Assembly (NCBI GenBank): GCA_948470475.1
Contig: OX419341.1
Location: forward strand, 29,121,900 to 29,185,899
Source: Galaxea fascicularis
Lineage: Eukaryota; Cnidaria; Anthozoa; Scleractinia; Euphylliidae
Direction of reading: 5' to 3'
Length of the DNA stretch: 64,000 bases
The position numbers and the translations under genes were made by a program. The notes under the pieces were generated by a model that made no database searches, was not told the origin of the DNA, and saw only the letters and a list, made by a program, of their open reading frames with translations. Of the stretch, positions 16,071 to 27,400 are shown piece by piece (within the stretch, counting starts at the first letter, position 1; every line of letters begins with the position of its first letter).

Positions 16071-16307
16071 GGGTGCTTTCGATTGGGAAATCCGGATTTA
16101 GATCTTAAAATCCGGATCTTCGGATTTCCAATCGAACACAAAATCCGAAAACGGATTTCGCGACGGATTTCGTTAATTGAAATCCTTCCCCCACATGGAT
16201 TTCAATTAACAAATCCAAATCCGGATTTCATAGATTTCCTATTTTGCCGTTCGTTTGGGAAATCCGAAATGGGATTTGCAAAACTGTTCTAGTGAACAGC
16301 GGTAGTT
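16071..16307. repeat. Left terminal inverted repeat of Harbinger element
   Basis: About 237 bp, built largely of the words AAATCCG and CGGATTT, so it is itself rich in short palindromes (AAATCCGGATTT type). It ends within 14-32 bp of the nuclease start codons, so it probably also holds the promoter. It is the reverse complement of 20955-21191. Confidence 0.9.
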
Positions 16308-16320
16308 TACCTGCTAATAT

Positions 16321-17535
16321 ATGCGTGTGCAATCCAACATGGCGGAAAGACAAAGAGCACTGACTCAAATGGTACTGCTTTTCGATGAATTATTCGACAA
16401 TACTTTTGAGGATGAATTGAAGCAAATAAGCAATGGTGGGGCAGAGGATACCATGCTACTTGTTTTGCTGGGAAACTGTTGTCCTCTCGCAAAACGGGTT
16501 AGGATAGTAGGATATTTTGATGTCGTGATACCAAGTTACAGTCCGAGCTGCTTTCGGAGTCATTTTCGCATGAGTAAGGAGAGTGTTTCCTTCCTTGAAG
16601 GTCTGCTAGGCGGTTGCCCAGAGATCCCTTATGAAGCCCACGGCCACGGAGGTAGAGCACCAGTGGAGCTTAGGAAGCAAATCCTCATAACCATTTGGAT
16701 TCTAGCGAATCCCGAGTGTATGAGATCGGTATCAGATCGATTTAACATTTCCTTATCAACGTGCTATGAAGTCTACAAGCGAATATGTACGGCGATTGTG
16801 GACAACTTTGCGCACCAATTTATTCACCTCCCAGAAGGAAATGATGTAAGGAGCACCATTCAAAAGTTTGAAGAAAAAAGAGGATTTCCTGGAATATTAG
16901 GAGCTATTGATGGGACTCATATCCCTATCAAGGCACCCACCAGAGACCCTGAACAATACATAAACAGAAAGGGATTTCATTCTGTACAGTTACAGGTTGT
17001 ATGTGACATGGATATGAAGTTCCTAGATGTGTTTTGTGGATTTCCTGGGTCCGTCCATGATGCCAGGGTGTTTAGAAATTCTCCATTGTTTATTGATGCC
17101 GAGAGAAACAGAGATCTGTTGTTTCCTGGTAGTTCTCATTTGATAGGAGATGCTGCCTATCCTCTGAAGCCTTGGATTTTGACACCTTACAAGAACACTG
17201 GTCGCCTAACCAGGCAACAGTCATGCTACAATTTCATTCACAGCTCAACAAGAATGGTAGTTGAGAGGTCACTGGCATTGCTGAAAGGCAGATTTCGAAA
17301 GCTGAAAACATCAATGCTTAAACAGAGAATTCAGGATGTACCAGTAGTCATTGTTGCAGCATGTGTACTGCACAATATCTGTTTGATGACTGAAGATGAT
17401 ATTGATGATTTCCTGGATGGAGATGATGGCAATGACAGTGATGATGATGATGATGATGGTGCAGATGGATTGTTTTATTTTCCTCGAGACATACTAGGAG
17501 AAGACAAGCGTCGTGAAATTACAAGGACTCTATAA
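16321..17535 (+). CDS. HARBI1-like DDE nuclease (Harbinger transposase)
   Basis: Intronless 404-aa protein; a second ATG at 16339 (ACATGG context, 398 aa) may be the true start. It catalyses excision and insertion of the element. The DDE triad is visible: D197 in LGAIDGTHIPIKAP, D247 in PGSVHDARVF and E315 in RMVVERSLALLKGRFRKLK. An N-terminal helix-turn-helix-like region (about 105-160, with SDRFNISLSTCYEVYKR) precedes the DDE_Tnp_4-type core. The C-terminus is acidic (Asp-rich, about 360-385). No stops or frameshifts. Animal Harbinger nucleases need the element's Myb-like partner, encoded here at 19293-20210. Confidence 0.93.
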   Translation: MRVQSNMAERQRALTQMVLLFDELFDNTFEDELKQISNGGAEDTMLLVLLGNCCPLAKRVRIVGYFDVVIPSYSPSCFRSHFRMSKESVSFLEGLLGGCPEIPYEAHGHGGRAPVELRKQILITIWILANPECMRSVSDRFNISLSTCYEVYKRICTAIVDNFAHQFIHLPEGNDVRSTIQKFEEKRGFPGILGAIDGTHIPIKAPTRDPEQYINRKGFHSVQLQVVCDMDMKFLDVFCGFPGSVHDARVFRNSPLFIDAERNRDLLFPGSSHLIGDAAYPLKPWILTPYKNTGRLTRQQSCYNFIHSSTRMVVERSLALLKGRFRKLKTSMLKQRIQDVPVVIVAACVLHNICLMTEDDIDDFLDGDDGNDSDDDDDDGADGLFYFPRDILGEDKRREITRTL

Positions 17536-18253
17536 TGAGACAAATGTTGTTCTCAGGTTTTATGTTTAACCTTTTCCATACAGTGAGCTTATTTGTATGG
17601 GTGGGAGCTCAGTAGAGGGGTTTCATTGATGTTTTGAAGATGGATGAATATTGTAAATTTCTGACTTAATGTCTTGTCAGTGAAAGTTTATTGGAGATGC
17701 TCAACATTTCCATATCACTTCATGTGAGTCTTTGTACAAGCCTTTGTAAATGAGGGCAATTTCATGATAATGAAAAGAAGACAGTATTGCATCCTCTCAA
17801 GGAAGGCTGGCCAGCTGCATTACCTCTGTTAAATCTATTACAAACTACCTTTTCAGTGAGTCACTACCAGCAATGTGGTCAAGGGACAGATTTCCCAGTG
17901 AAGGAGTGTAATTCCACCATCACTGGCACACCTCTCTTTCGCAATTAACTCTAACTATAACTCTGCAAAAGCACATCCAGACATTTGCTGAAAATCGCTA
18001 TGGTGCTGTATCCCATTATTGTGAATGATTGTCTTGGTGTTGTCCAATTTTTCAAAGCTGCGTTTACATGTACTTATTTTTTTGTGCTATGGGAAAATTA
18101 ATGTCAAAGTGGTGAATGTGCTCCAGGTATTTAATCCGTACCATGAAAATTTTAGACTTTCAATAAGAGTTTTTTTTATTGTTGATTCTGATCACCATTG
18201 TAGTGTTTTGGTAAGTATAATTTTTATACTTGATGACTACTAGAATTACAATA

Positions 18254-18422
18254 GGCCATTTCCGAGTTCCTGTTTGCCCTGGTTCAAAGTGAGTCTTGGT
18301 GCTAAACCATTCAAATGATAACGAGTTTGACTTGCATGAAAATACAAGACTCATTTCCATTTGAACGGTTGTGCACCAGGACGTGCTTTGAAAGCAAGGC
18401 AAACATCAACTTGGAAATGGAC
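18254..18422. mobile_element. Small TA-flanked MITE nested in Harbinger
   Basis: Ends GGCCATTTCCGAGTTCCTGTTTGCC and GGCAAACATCAACTTGGAAATGGAC are imperfect inverted repeats of about 25 bp, with TA on both sides. It sits in the non-coding middle of the Harbinger element, so neither transposon gene is broken. Confidence 0.5.
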
Positions 18423-18528
18423 TACTGTAAAATTCATCAATAATTCATAAGGGTGATAGCCAACAGAAACACAGTATTCAGATGACATGTATAACTCTGT
18501 AATTCCTGATACATTTCAAGTGTTTCTC

Positions 18529-18595
18529 TAATTAGTATTTTGTATCCAAATTACAGAATGACCATTTTTGTAATTTGAATACAGAATACTAATTA
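18529..18595. repeat. Imperfect palindrome inside Harbinger
   Basis: Arms TAATTAGTATTTTGTATCCAAATTAC and GTAATTTGAATACAGAATACTAATTA differ at two or three positions around a short loop. It lies between the two transposon genes. Its function is unknown; it could be another tiny foldback insertion. Confidence 0.6.
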
Positions 18596-19292
18596 ACCTA
18601 CATGTAGTACATCACACATTCAGTTCACAAGTCAGATTACAGCTTGCCATTGTAAATACCTATACAGATCAGATGCAAATATTGTATCTATCACTTACAT
18701 GCACTATTCTTCACACAACCCTTAATGACGATCCAATCCAACAATCAAACCTTGCATCAGTAACATTTCATATCATAACAAACCAGTGAATGAGTGGTCT
18801 AATTTTCACATATTACCTTTCACAGAGGAGACAAGTTTGAACTTCTCATTCCAGATAGCCCAATCACAGTATTATCATTAGCACAGTCATAATTTCAACA
18901 GAAGTCAAATATTTTAAAGAACAAGTCTGCACATACCATTCAACTCAACGTTTATTTTAAAAGTAATTAAAATGACCTGGGCTTCATACAAATATATCAC
19001 AAAGAGTAGGAGCTATTGCTGTTTGTCTCTTCTTTGATTTAAAAGAACCCATTCATTATTTGATCACAGATGGAACAATGATAAATAAATTAATAAAGAA
19101 TACATGTAAATAATCCTTAAAGAAAATAAACAAATATTTAGGGTTAAAACAAAAAAAAATTTCAGCTGTCATTTCGGAATGAATATGAACAAAAACTGTA
19201 ATGAGTTATGTCAAAAAAGGTATTGGGAATAATACCTCCAGACAAAACTTGAGAACAATAATTGTATTGATATTATTAATCACCGAGGACAA

Positions 19293-20210
19293 TTAATCAC
19301 TGGAATCTGATTTGTCAACTGATCTCTCAAAAACCTGCAGAAATCTACCCATCATGGCCATTTTCTCTGTGTGCATTTCTTTAAGCTCTTGCATTCTTTC
19401 CTTTTCCCTTTCTTCACGTGTTTTTGTAAAGTCTTTGAACAAAGTCAGGAGATCATCACCTGCTTTTGATTTCCTTTTTCGTTTTTTGGGAACATCATCA
19501 CTTTCTGATTCACTGCAGGTAGCATCCTTGTCACATGAGGACTCTGTGGGTTTCTTAGTACCAGCACGGCTGCTGCAAACTGCAACAGGCTTAATACGTA
19601 CATCCTTCTCAAACAGAGCATTCAGTTCATCAAAGTAAGCACAAGTTTTGCGGTCATTTCCGGAGGTGTTGTTATGATCAACTGTATTGGTATATGCTCG
19701 CTTCAAGTTTTTGAACTTACTTTCGCAATCCCCAGGACTACTCTTATCATTGAATCCTAACTTTTCCATTTCTTTACCTATAGTCTCCCAAATATCTTTA
19801 TTTCTCTTTTTTGGATCTTTGAAATCATCCCGCATGTTTCCATATATATCCAGCAGTGCAAGGACTTCTTCTTTTGACCACATTCTCCTTCTAATCATGT
19901 TACCAGAATTCCCTGATGAATGACTTGATGGTCCATCTTCACTGTCTGTGCTTACAGATCCTCCACCACAAAAACTGACTGGACTAGGAGTGAGTGAACG
20001 TACACCTGCGGTACTGGTTCTACTTGAAGTGCTCTGTGGAGGCCCCAGTTCTTGTGGAAGAACCGAACATTGTGAAGAAGGCGATTGATGTGGTGGAACT
20101 GATTGTTGCGGTGGCACTGAAGGTGTATACTGTGCATATGGATTCAAATTAAACCAAGATGGGTCCTCAGACCAGTGATACTGGTTCCACATTTTCAGCC
20201 TTAAAAACAT
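19293..20210 (-). CDS. Myb/SANT (trihelix)-like Harbinger partner protein
   Basis: Intronless 305-aa ORF (second ATG at 20192). The first about 110 residues are rich in Pro, Gln and Ser. A Myb/SANT-like trihelix domain follows (about 108-195: RRRMWSKEEVLALLDIYGNM, DIWETIGKEMEKLGF, CESKFKNLKRAYTNT). Then come a basic stretch (PKKRKRKS, a likely nuclear signal) and a charged helical C-terminus. In Harbinger elements this protein carries the nuclease into the nucleus and binds TIR motifs; vertebrate NAIF1 is a domesticated relative. It is convergent with the nuclease gene and open throughout. Confidence 0.88.
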   Translation of the reverse strand: MFLRLKMWNQYHWSEDPSWFNLNPYAQYTPSVPPQQSVPPHQSPSSQCSVLPQELGPPQSTSSRTSTAGVRSLTPSPVSFCGGGSVSTDSEDGPSSHSSGNSGNMIRRRMWSKEEVLALLDIYGNMRDDFKDPKKRNKDIWETIGKEMEKLGFNDKSSPGDCESKFKNLKRAYTNTVDHNNTSGNDRKTCAYFDELNALFEKDVRIKPVAVCSSRAGTKKPTESSCDKDATCSESESDDVPKKRKRKSKAGDDLLTLFKDFTKTREEREKERMQELKEMHTEKMAMMGRFLQVFERSVDKSDSSD

Positions 20211-20954
20211 AAGAGTGCATGCATTTGTTTAAAAGGTTGCTTGACATTTTTTGGCCGCTCAAAGATGGGTATCACATAGGGTATAGACAAGGGTATAGAC
20301 CTCTTTCATGATGGTGGCCAAACAAAATACCCTTTTGTTTTTATACTAATGAGCCCTTCTTGCCTCGCTAGGACGTGCAAATTTCAAAAGAATTTTTGTT
20401 CTAAAATGAGGTCAGTGGGTCTAATTTACATGTATACAAAAGAATAACAAATTGGTCGCCCATTTATGAAAGTGGTCTGTTCATCACAACATGCAACAGA
20501 AAAAAGTTGAGCGAGATTACTTCACAACTCCGTGCACACTTTATGACACTTCCGGTTGGATTGTTTTGTATGTACTGTGCGGAAATTTGCAAAATATTTG
20601 TATTTTGTATACGTTGTCCCACAGCAGATCATAATTGCAAAGAAAACTTTCTGTATCTGGTTTCCCGCGTGAAAATAATGGAAAAATACTTTCTGTATCT
20701 TGCTTCTCGAGTGAAAAATCGGGTTAACTTCAATGACAGGAAAGACTCGTGAAACGTCTCTCATGATCATTGGACCAGACTAGGCCCGTGAAGTACCTTA
20801 TGGTGGAACTTTCACGAATGTGAAAATAAAGAATATCGAATTTATGGACTTGAAATACACTCACGTTAGAAACAACTCCGCCTGCTCCCTGTCCTTTCGT
20901 AGGTGAAATGACGAGCTTTCTTCGCGCCTATGCGTGCGCACAAATCAGCGGTTG

Positions 20955-21191
20955 AACTACCGCTGTTCACTAGGACAGTTTTGCAAATCCCATTTCGGAT
21001 TTCCCAAACGAACGGCAAAATAGGAAATCTATGAAATCCGGATTTGGATTTGTTGATGGAAATCCTTGTCGGGGAAGGATTTCAATTAATGAAATCCGCG
21101 GCGAAATCCGTTTTCGGATTTTGCGTTCGATTGGAAATCCGAAGATCCGGATTTTAAGATCTAAATCCGGATTTCCCAATCGAAAGCACCC
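20955..21191. repeat. Right terminal inverted repeat of Harbinger element
   Basis: Reverse complement of 16071-16307 with about ten scattered differences. It has the same AAATCCGGATTT-type internal palindromes and ends at CGAAAGCACCC. Confidence 0.9.
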
Positions 21192-21194
21192 GAA

Positions 21195-23314
21195 GTGTTT
21201 AAAAAACACAATTCTTATCAGTTCAGACGGTTTTGAAATATAATATTGATATAAAGCTGATGACAGTTCTCACCAAAAGGTTTGTTAGGGATTAGATAAC
21301 ATTGTATTTCTTGAATGGTATAAATAACACGAAGCTCGAAATACCTAATCCCTTTTCTAGCCACAACAACTGACCTCTAAACTTCAAAGTTCAAGAAACT
21401 CAAAGAAATTCAAGAACATGAAGGATTGATTTTTTGTAGCAAATTAAAGGAGAATATATCGTTTACTGGTGACAATATGCAGTTGGGTACTAAAATCCCA
21501 TTCAATGCCAGGAGCCCACATCTAATGCATATAACTGGTCTGTTTAAATAAATGAACTGAACTTTTGATTCAGTAAATGAAAGCGGCGAGGTGTGGGTGA
21601 TGTTAAGTTGCTGTACTGTTTTGAGCAAAAATATCCTTTATAACAAACACCGATTAGAACTGTCGGTCTAAATCAGCTGTCTGTCGACAGAACGTGAGAT
21701 AAGATAGAAATGTACCGCAAGACACCATTAATCAGTCCACTCTCAGCGAGACGAGGAGGCTAAATGCAGGAAACAACAGTTTGCCGGAGTATTTTGTTTA
21801 TATTTTCTTTGAGGCACCCTTGTTTTTTGCTAAAATCTCTCGATAATTCCGACTTAACTAGTAATTACTGTTCTACTCCTATTTAGCCTAATGGGGACAA
21901 ACGATCTTTTCGATCAACTCCCGTTCTTTAGGCAAAAAGAAAGTAAACTCTGCCTTTGTATCAATAGTTCTACCGGCTATATGTTATTCTTGGAAGGGGT
22001 TAGAGACAGTAGAGACGTCGGCATTCTCATCATGAAGTGTTTATATCGTGGACAAACGATAAAACAAAGCTACCAAGGTCAGCATTGTTTTCCCTTCATA
22101 ATCAGTGATTTGATATGCAGGGCCAAAGTGATGTGATGCCTCGACGTTTCAGAAGCCGATTTAAGATAAGATTGGGTTTGTTATATAATTTAAATACCAA
22201 ATTTACTTTTGACGGGCAATTGTAGTGTATAATTAATAACAAAGGGGTCGTTCAGAAGTCGGGACGATTTATTTGCTCAAAAAGCAAAACTGTAGGGAAA
22301 AAATGGTTACATCTCATCTGCTTCCGTCAGTTGATGAATGTCTGACTGTGGGTCTCATCATTTCTGGATTTCATTGATGATCTTTGATTGCGTGCGCGGA
22401 CAGTTAGGATCTACCAGCTTTAAAGTTTAGAATTATTAACCCCACGAACTGAATCTGGCTTGCCATCAAATTTAGATCCTTATTTGGTACATATGTTTTT
22501 AATCTACATCTACTAATCCTGTGAGTTATTCCGACTCGTAATAACTGACAGGATTGGTTGACAAAACAATAAACAAACAACAGAAACAATGAACCCTAGG
22601 CAGCCCTAAAAAATGGAGCTGCGTGTTAATAAGAACCAATGAAATAAGAGGTTACTGAGAGGTGCGTAGCTTCCAGAGCTGTAAACGTAAAAGGCTTATC
22701 AAAATGAGACTGACGTAAAGTAAATAAGTATTCCCTACTTAGCTATACGGCAGCCTCTGGACTTCCTGAATACGTTTCAATTGAGTGTTTTACAGCAATG
22801 AGCAAAATGAAGAAAAATGAAATAATTATAATAATTATATAACGTCCGGTGAAATATTGCAGGTATTATAAATTTTAGTGGACAAAATCGTTTGTAGCTC
22901 AATTCTTTGATGAATTAACCTTTTGCACTAAGAAGACATTGCCTTGAGATAAACTATCTGACAGTGACCATCTACATATTACAGTTTGTCTTAAGGTGCT
23001 TTAGCTTTAATCAAATTTATGGAAGTTTCTGTCCTGGGAACGTTTATTTTAGTAAAGCAGCTGTCGGACAGCTGTATTTGAATGCCCAGAGCGCGCCTTG
23101 GTCGCGTACTACGTGTACCTAGAGCCATTGCGATACTGATGGGGGCAGACTGTCGGAAGATCTGTTTTGCTTTTATAAAAGATCATAGCTTTTTACTACT
23201 CAGATACTACACTGTTTGATCATGGATGACCTACAGAGTATGGGCACAGTTGGCATCAAACTTGTGGCATTTCGAAAATTAATTGGCTCAATAACCTTAA
23301 TACGCGCTCACGAA
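21195..23314. other. Intergenic region, nothing recognised
   Basis: AT-rich sequence with only short open frames, the longest at 21891-22136 (81 codons, no domain recognised). It presumably holds the 3' end of the minus-strand GPCR transcript. Confidence 0.4.
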
Positions 23315-24400
23315 TCACACGGTGGATTCATCAGGTTCGGCGGCGTCGTCCAGGTCTTTCGTTTCGCAATAATATTTTCTGGTTTCTGGCATAAGCTTTG
23401 GATCCTCTAATTCGCAGCTTCTTTCCACATTAATATCGACTACTTTCCTAGTTTTCCGAAGTTTAAGGATTCTTTTAAACTCCATTTTGAAGTCCTCGTT
23501 CATAAACGCTATAATAAAAGGCTTAGCAAAACAGGAAGAGTTTAGAATAAGTGTACTTAATAAATAAAGTGAGCGGGGAAGGCAATATTCATGTGTGAAG
23601 GCATCAGTTAGATCGCAAACGTAACTTGGTACCCAGAAAACAACATTTCCGAGTATAAGCGCTGCAAAGAGTCTTGTGATTCCCTCTTCTTCTCTCCACG
23701 CGCTGATATTTACCATTCGTCCTTCCTTCGCGCGAAGCTTAGCAGCCTTATACGTCTTCTTCACATTAACTTCAGCGCTACAGAAACATGTCGCGATAGC
23801 ACAAAACGGCAGAACCGTGAATGTGAGTTTTAGTATCGACCCTTGGAGATACGTGTCGTTTGTTACTTGTTCTCTGCAGGTGCCGTAACCTGGGTGGAAC
23901 ACAAAGTTATTTCCTGTGATTGTGAAAGACAGAGGTACTGCGAACGAGATGAGCCAAGAAACTGAAAGCGCGCCGCAGACGTATTTTCTCTTGAATAAAG
24001 TCAAGTACTGAGCCAGATGGGCAATAGCGATGTATCTATCTATAGCCGTCATGGTCATAGTTAGAACTGTCTCAATACCAAGTACAGAGATAAAGATGCC
24101 TTGAAACTGGCACAATGCTGTACTAGACGATATCCATTCACCCCTTATGAGGACACCAAACGTAAAAGGCATCACGAGTAAGGATTTAATCAAATCAATG
24201 ATTGCATATGACAGAATGTACATGTGAATAGTGGAACGGAGTCGAGCGTTCCTGTATATCACCAGGCATATCATTAAACCAGACGCAAATCCTGCTGCGG
24301 TCAAACATCCACTGATTATGCTTTCTGTGACCACGGTTTCTGTACATCTGTTACGAAGGGCTGTTTGAAGATCGCTTGATCCGTCTTCGTGCGCGCACAT
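23315..24400 (-). CDS. Class A (rhodopsin-like) GPCR with altered TM7 motif
   Basis: Single-exon 361-aa seven-helix receptor; the ATG at 24400 is chosen over an upstream non-ATG extension. TM2 has D in AIIDLIKSLLVMPF. TM3 ends in the intact DRYIAIA motif. The extracellular disulfide cysteines are in ALCQFQG and GTCREQ. TM6 has FWVP. Two usual anchors are changed: TM1 has ASGLMIC where GN is normal, and the TM7 NPxxY is KPFIIAF. The basic C-tail follows MNEDFK. It resembles the melatonin/opsin-related orphan receptors expanded in cnidarians. The ligand is unknown and cell-surface G-protein signalling is inferred. It is divergent from the GPCR at 27987-29018, 3.6 kb away. Confidence 0.88.
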   Translation of the reverse strand: MCAHEDGSSDLQTALRNRCTETVVTESIISGCLTAAGFASGLMICLVIYRNARLRSTIHMYILSYAIIDLIKSLLVMPFTFGVLIRGEWISSSTALCQFQGIFISVLGIETVLTMTMTAIDRYIAIAHLAQYLTLFKRKYVCGALSVSWLISFAVPLSFTITGNNFVFHPGYGTCREQVTNDTYLQGSILKLTFTVLPFCAIATCFCSAEVNVKKTYKAAKLRAKEGRMVNISAWREEEGITRLFAALILGNVVFWVPSYVCDLTDAFTHEYCLPRSLYLLSTLILNSSCFAKPFIIAFMNEDFKMEFKRILKLRKTRKVVDINVERSCELEDPKLMPETRKYYCETKDLDDAAEPDESTV

Positions 24401-27400
24401 TTTCAATTATAAATGTTCTTTCTCTAAACTCGTTTTTTTCGCAAAATGCTGCGCGATCGTTATATATCTCGTCGTGTAATACCTTTCCGTTGACTTTTCA
24501 GTGATGATGTAAAATTCAGCTGACAATACGTATACTATCCACTAAGCCTCAGAAAGTTTGAAGATAAAGCTTTTTTTCGCGTTCTGGCTCCTTTATCAGC
24601 ACCGCATTTGCTTTTCTTGCCACCTCTAACAAAGGCTTTAAGCCCAGTTTTGACCTTAAAGAAGTATCAAGTGCCTAACGATCGCTTTTTCTTGACGTTT
24701 AAGTTTTGAATTGACGCTTCTGATCTCGATTGCAAAAACGCTGATTAATATTCATCAGGTATGGTCAACCAGAAGCTACCTGAACAAAGGTTTCACCTGC
24801 TTCAAGAGTCACATACAGAGTTTGTTTACACGAGAGGGCCTATAGCGTGCTTCTCAAAATGTTTGTTTTCACTACCAACTTCGTCATTAAACTGCGAGAG
24901 TATTCCTGAGGACCATCTTCCAAGCGACCACACTAGTAGTGTTGAATTGAAGGAAAAGAACTATCGTAACTCCCTTATGAGACAGTTACATGTGTATGTA
25001 GTGGTGGGGATGTTCGAATGACTTTATAAATAACCTTTGAAAGCAAAAAGGCTCTACTAAATTTTTGTGACTTTCCTTCAACTTGTGACCACAGTGACTT
25101 ATATTGGTTGAAGATTTAATAGCCAAGGAGCGTTGCTAGTGAGTGAAAGTTGGAAGGCCTCTTTCAATATTTATGGCGAAAGTACAAAGCGCTTTTTTTA
25201 TGTTTAACGAGTCGCTTATATTTTTATAGAATTAAGGGGGTGTTACACCTGAACGCCATTTTTCCGCCACTTGACATGGCTTTAATGAAAATATCTCGTT
25301 CACGTTTCAAGTAATCCAAAAACCCACTCATTATATCGTGAATCTGTCTTGTGGGGTATTTTGTGAATTCTTGGGTGATTTTTGGGTATATTTGGGAGGT
25401 GTAGTTATTTCTAGAGAGATTGGTAAAATTGAGAAATAAGAAATATTGAAGATTTAGTGAATTTGTAGTTAATAATTAATAGACGGACACCAAGTTAGTC
25501 CACTGGCGACCTGGGGTGCTCTTGCGTGGGTGTCACCTGTCTGTTAGTGTTCCAAAAATCATTTTCTTTCTTCTATCCCTTCTTAAAACCTCTTCAAATT
25601 TCATTCAAATTCAGGTGTATCGCCCCCTTAAACGTTTATGTAAATACGGTCGGTGTCGATATCGTTCGTGTGAATTATGCAACGGCCAGTTCTGAAGAGA
25701 AACTTGACACGGAAAAGTCTAAAACAAAACAAAACAAACTGTATACTACGAAAAACCTAATGAAAATATAATCAGACCTAATATCCTGACCTGAATCATT
25801 ACTAGGAAAGCGAAGAACATAGTTCGTAGAGAGGACCCCCTCTACGAACCATGCGAAAAATTACCGCGCGCTCCCTCCTCTTGATTCCAGTCTCCTCTCA
25901 CTTTCTAACAAATTGAAAATCAGGACTGGGTACAAGAGTGCTGGTGATTGTCAAAGAATAAGAGATTTCTGTTCCTGGCGTATCCAATTTTTTTCTTTAC
26001 CATTACCGGCCTGTATCAAAGAAATACTGAAGGTCTCAGGTGAATGGAAAATGAGTGAAAATGCAAATGACAATGTAGACTTAAACGCAAGAGATTGGAG
26101 TTTGATCCCTTAGCAACGCGACGTTACACGAAAAAAAAAATTGAAGAGTGGAGCAATTTAGTCATATACTTATAGAATTTTTAAATAATTAGAATAGGAA
26201 AAAAGACAAATTAAAGGCAGTCAAAAGAAGGAGTCCATTTTGAGGTGTCTCCCACTTTAGTCTCTATTGTTATTCTAGATTTCACAAGACGTAAAAAGGA
26301 GGCAAAATTTGGTGACGTTTCGTCCAATTTGGCTTGCCATATATGATAACACGCTAACAGGAAACAATAGTTTAATTGAAGCGCTTATTTTGCATGAGAG
26401 TTGCTTTAAGAAAGTGAATGTGTTTATTTGAAACGCTTCACGGGCTGAGTAGTTGTAAACATAAAACAAGGAAATCAGCTGCAAAGGACACCCTGACTGA
26501 TTGGGCTTCAGTTGCAAATTCAGGGAATATTCAGTTCTATGCAATTTTTTAATGACCTTTAATAACGCCTATCTTGATGACAACGCCTTCGCACTGCCTT
26601 AGCAAAATCGAAAATTAAAAAAAGAGGAAGACAAAACAAAGAAAGAAATAAAAAGGAAAACGACGTCTTGGTGCTTTTTCGGTTGATACGGTAACAAACT
26701 TTCGACGACTATCACAGGAATTCAATATCTAATTTCCAACTCAGATATAGCATTTCACAGTATTTCTCCTCGAACCATATCATAAGAAATTGACAAAGTG
26801 AAGTGAAACTGCGAAGTGTGGGGATTTTGTGACAGCAAATTCAACTCAACAACCAATCTCCAAGAAAAAAGTTTGTTCCGACGGACTTTGGACGGCGTGG
26901 GTTGAAACTACAAAAATACGGAAACAAAAATTACAAAATAATATTTACAAAAATAAATCCGACAAAAAGAAATAACAAATTTTGAAATATATACAATGAA
27001 AAGCTTAACACTTACACTGATACCGCCACAAAAAACCAAGAAATCGTTGCGGTAGCGGAACTGCACAAAAATAAAGACAAATTTGAACCGAAAAAAGGAC
27101 TACGTTTAGTGCGGACTGAAACTAATTGCCAAAAATATTATTTGCGATAGCGTTATATACAGCGATAAAATTATGCGGACAAACAACTAAAGAACATACA
27201 AAAAAGGTTCTAACGACGAGAAACAAGGCTAATGACTGAGTGAGAAATAACACAAACGACTTATACGAACTAAAAACAATTGTGCGCAGAAACTAACACT
27301 GAAAAGATCGAATAAGTTGTATGCAAAATTGCGAAAAAAACGAATAACAAAGAAAAGTCACACTTATAGATCTTACATGAAGTAAGCTGGGAAATTGGGG

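Larger units (their letters stand above)
16071..21191 (+). mobile_element. Complete PIF/Harbinger DNA transposon, 5.1 kb
   Basis: Near-identical terminal inverted repeats span about 16071-16307 and 20955-21191, about 237 bp each with roughly ten differences by eye. They enclose a HARBI1-like nuclease gene (+) and a Myb/trihelix-like gene (-), the normal two-gene set of this superfamily. Outer ends are GGGTGCTTTCGATTGG and its complement. The flanks repeat GAA (16068-16070 and 21192-21194), a 3-bp duplication as expected for PIF/Harbinger; the flanks also allow CGAAG if the element is one base shorter at each end. Both genes are open, and similar TIRs suggest recent insertion. Confidence 0.92.

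Noticed and set aside
24761..25021. 86-codon plus-strand frame upstream of the minus-strand GPCR
   Set aside because: No recognised family and no splice partner found; length is within chance for this composition.
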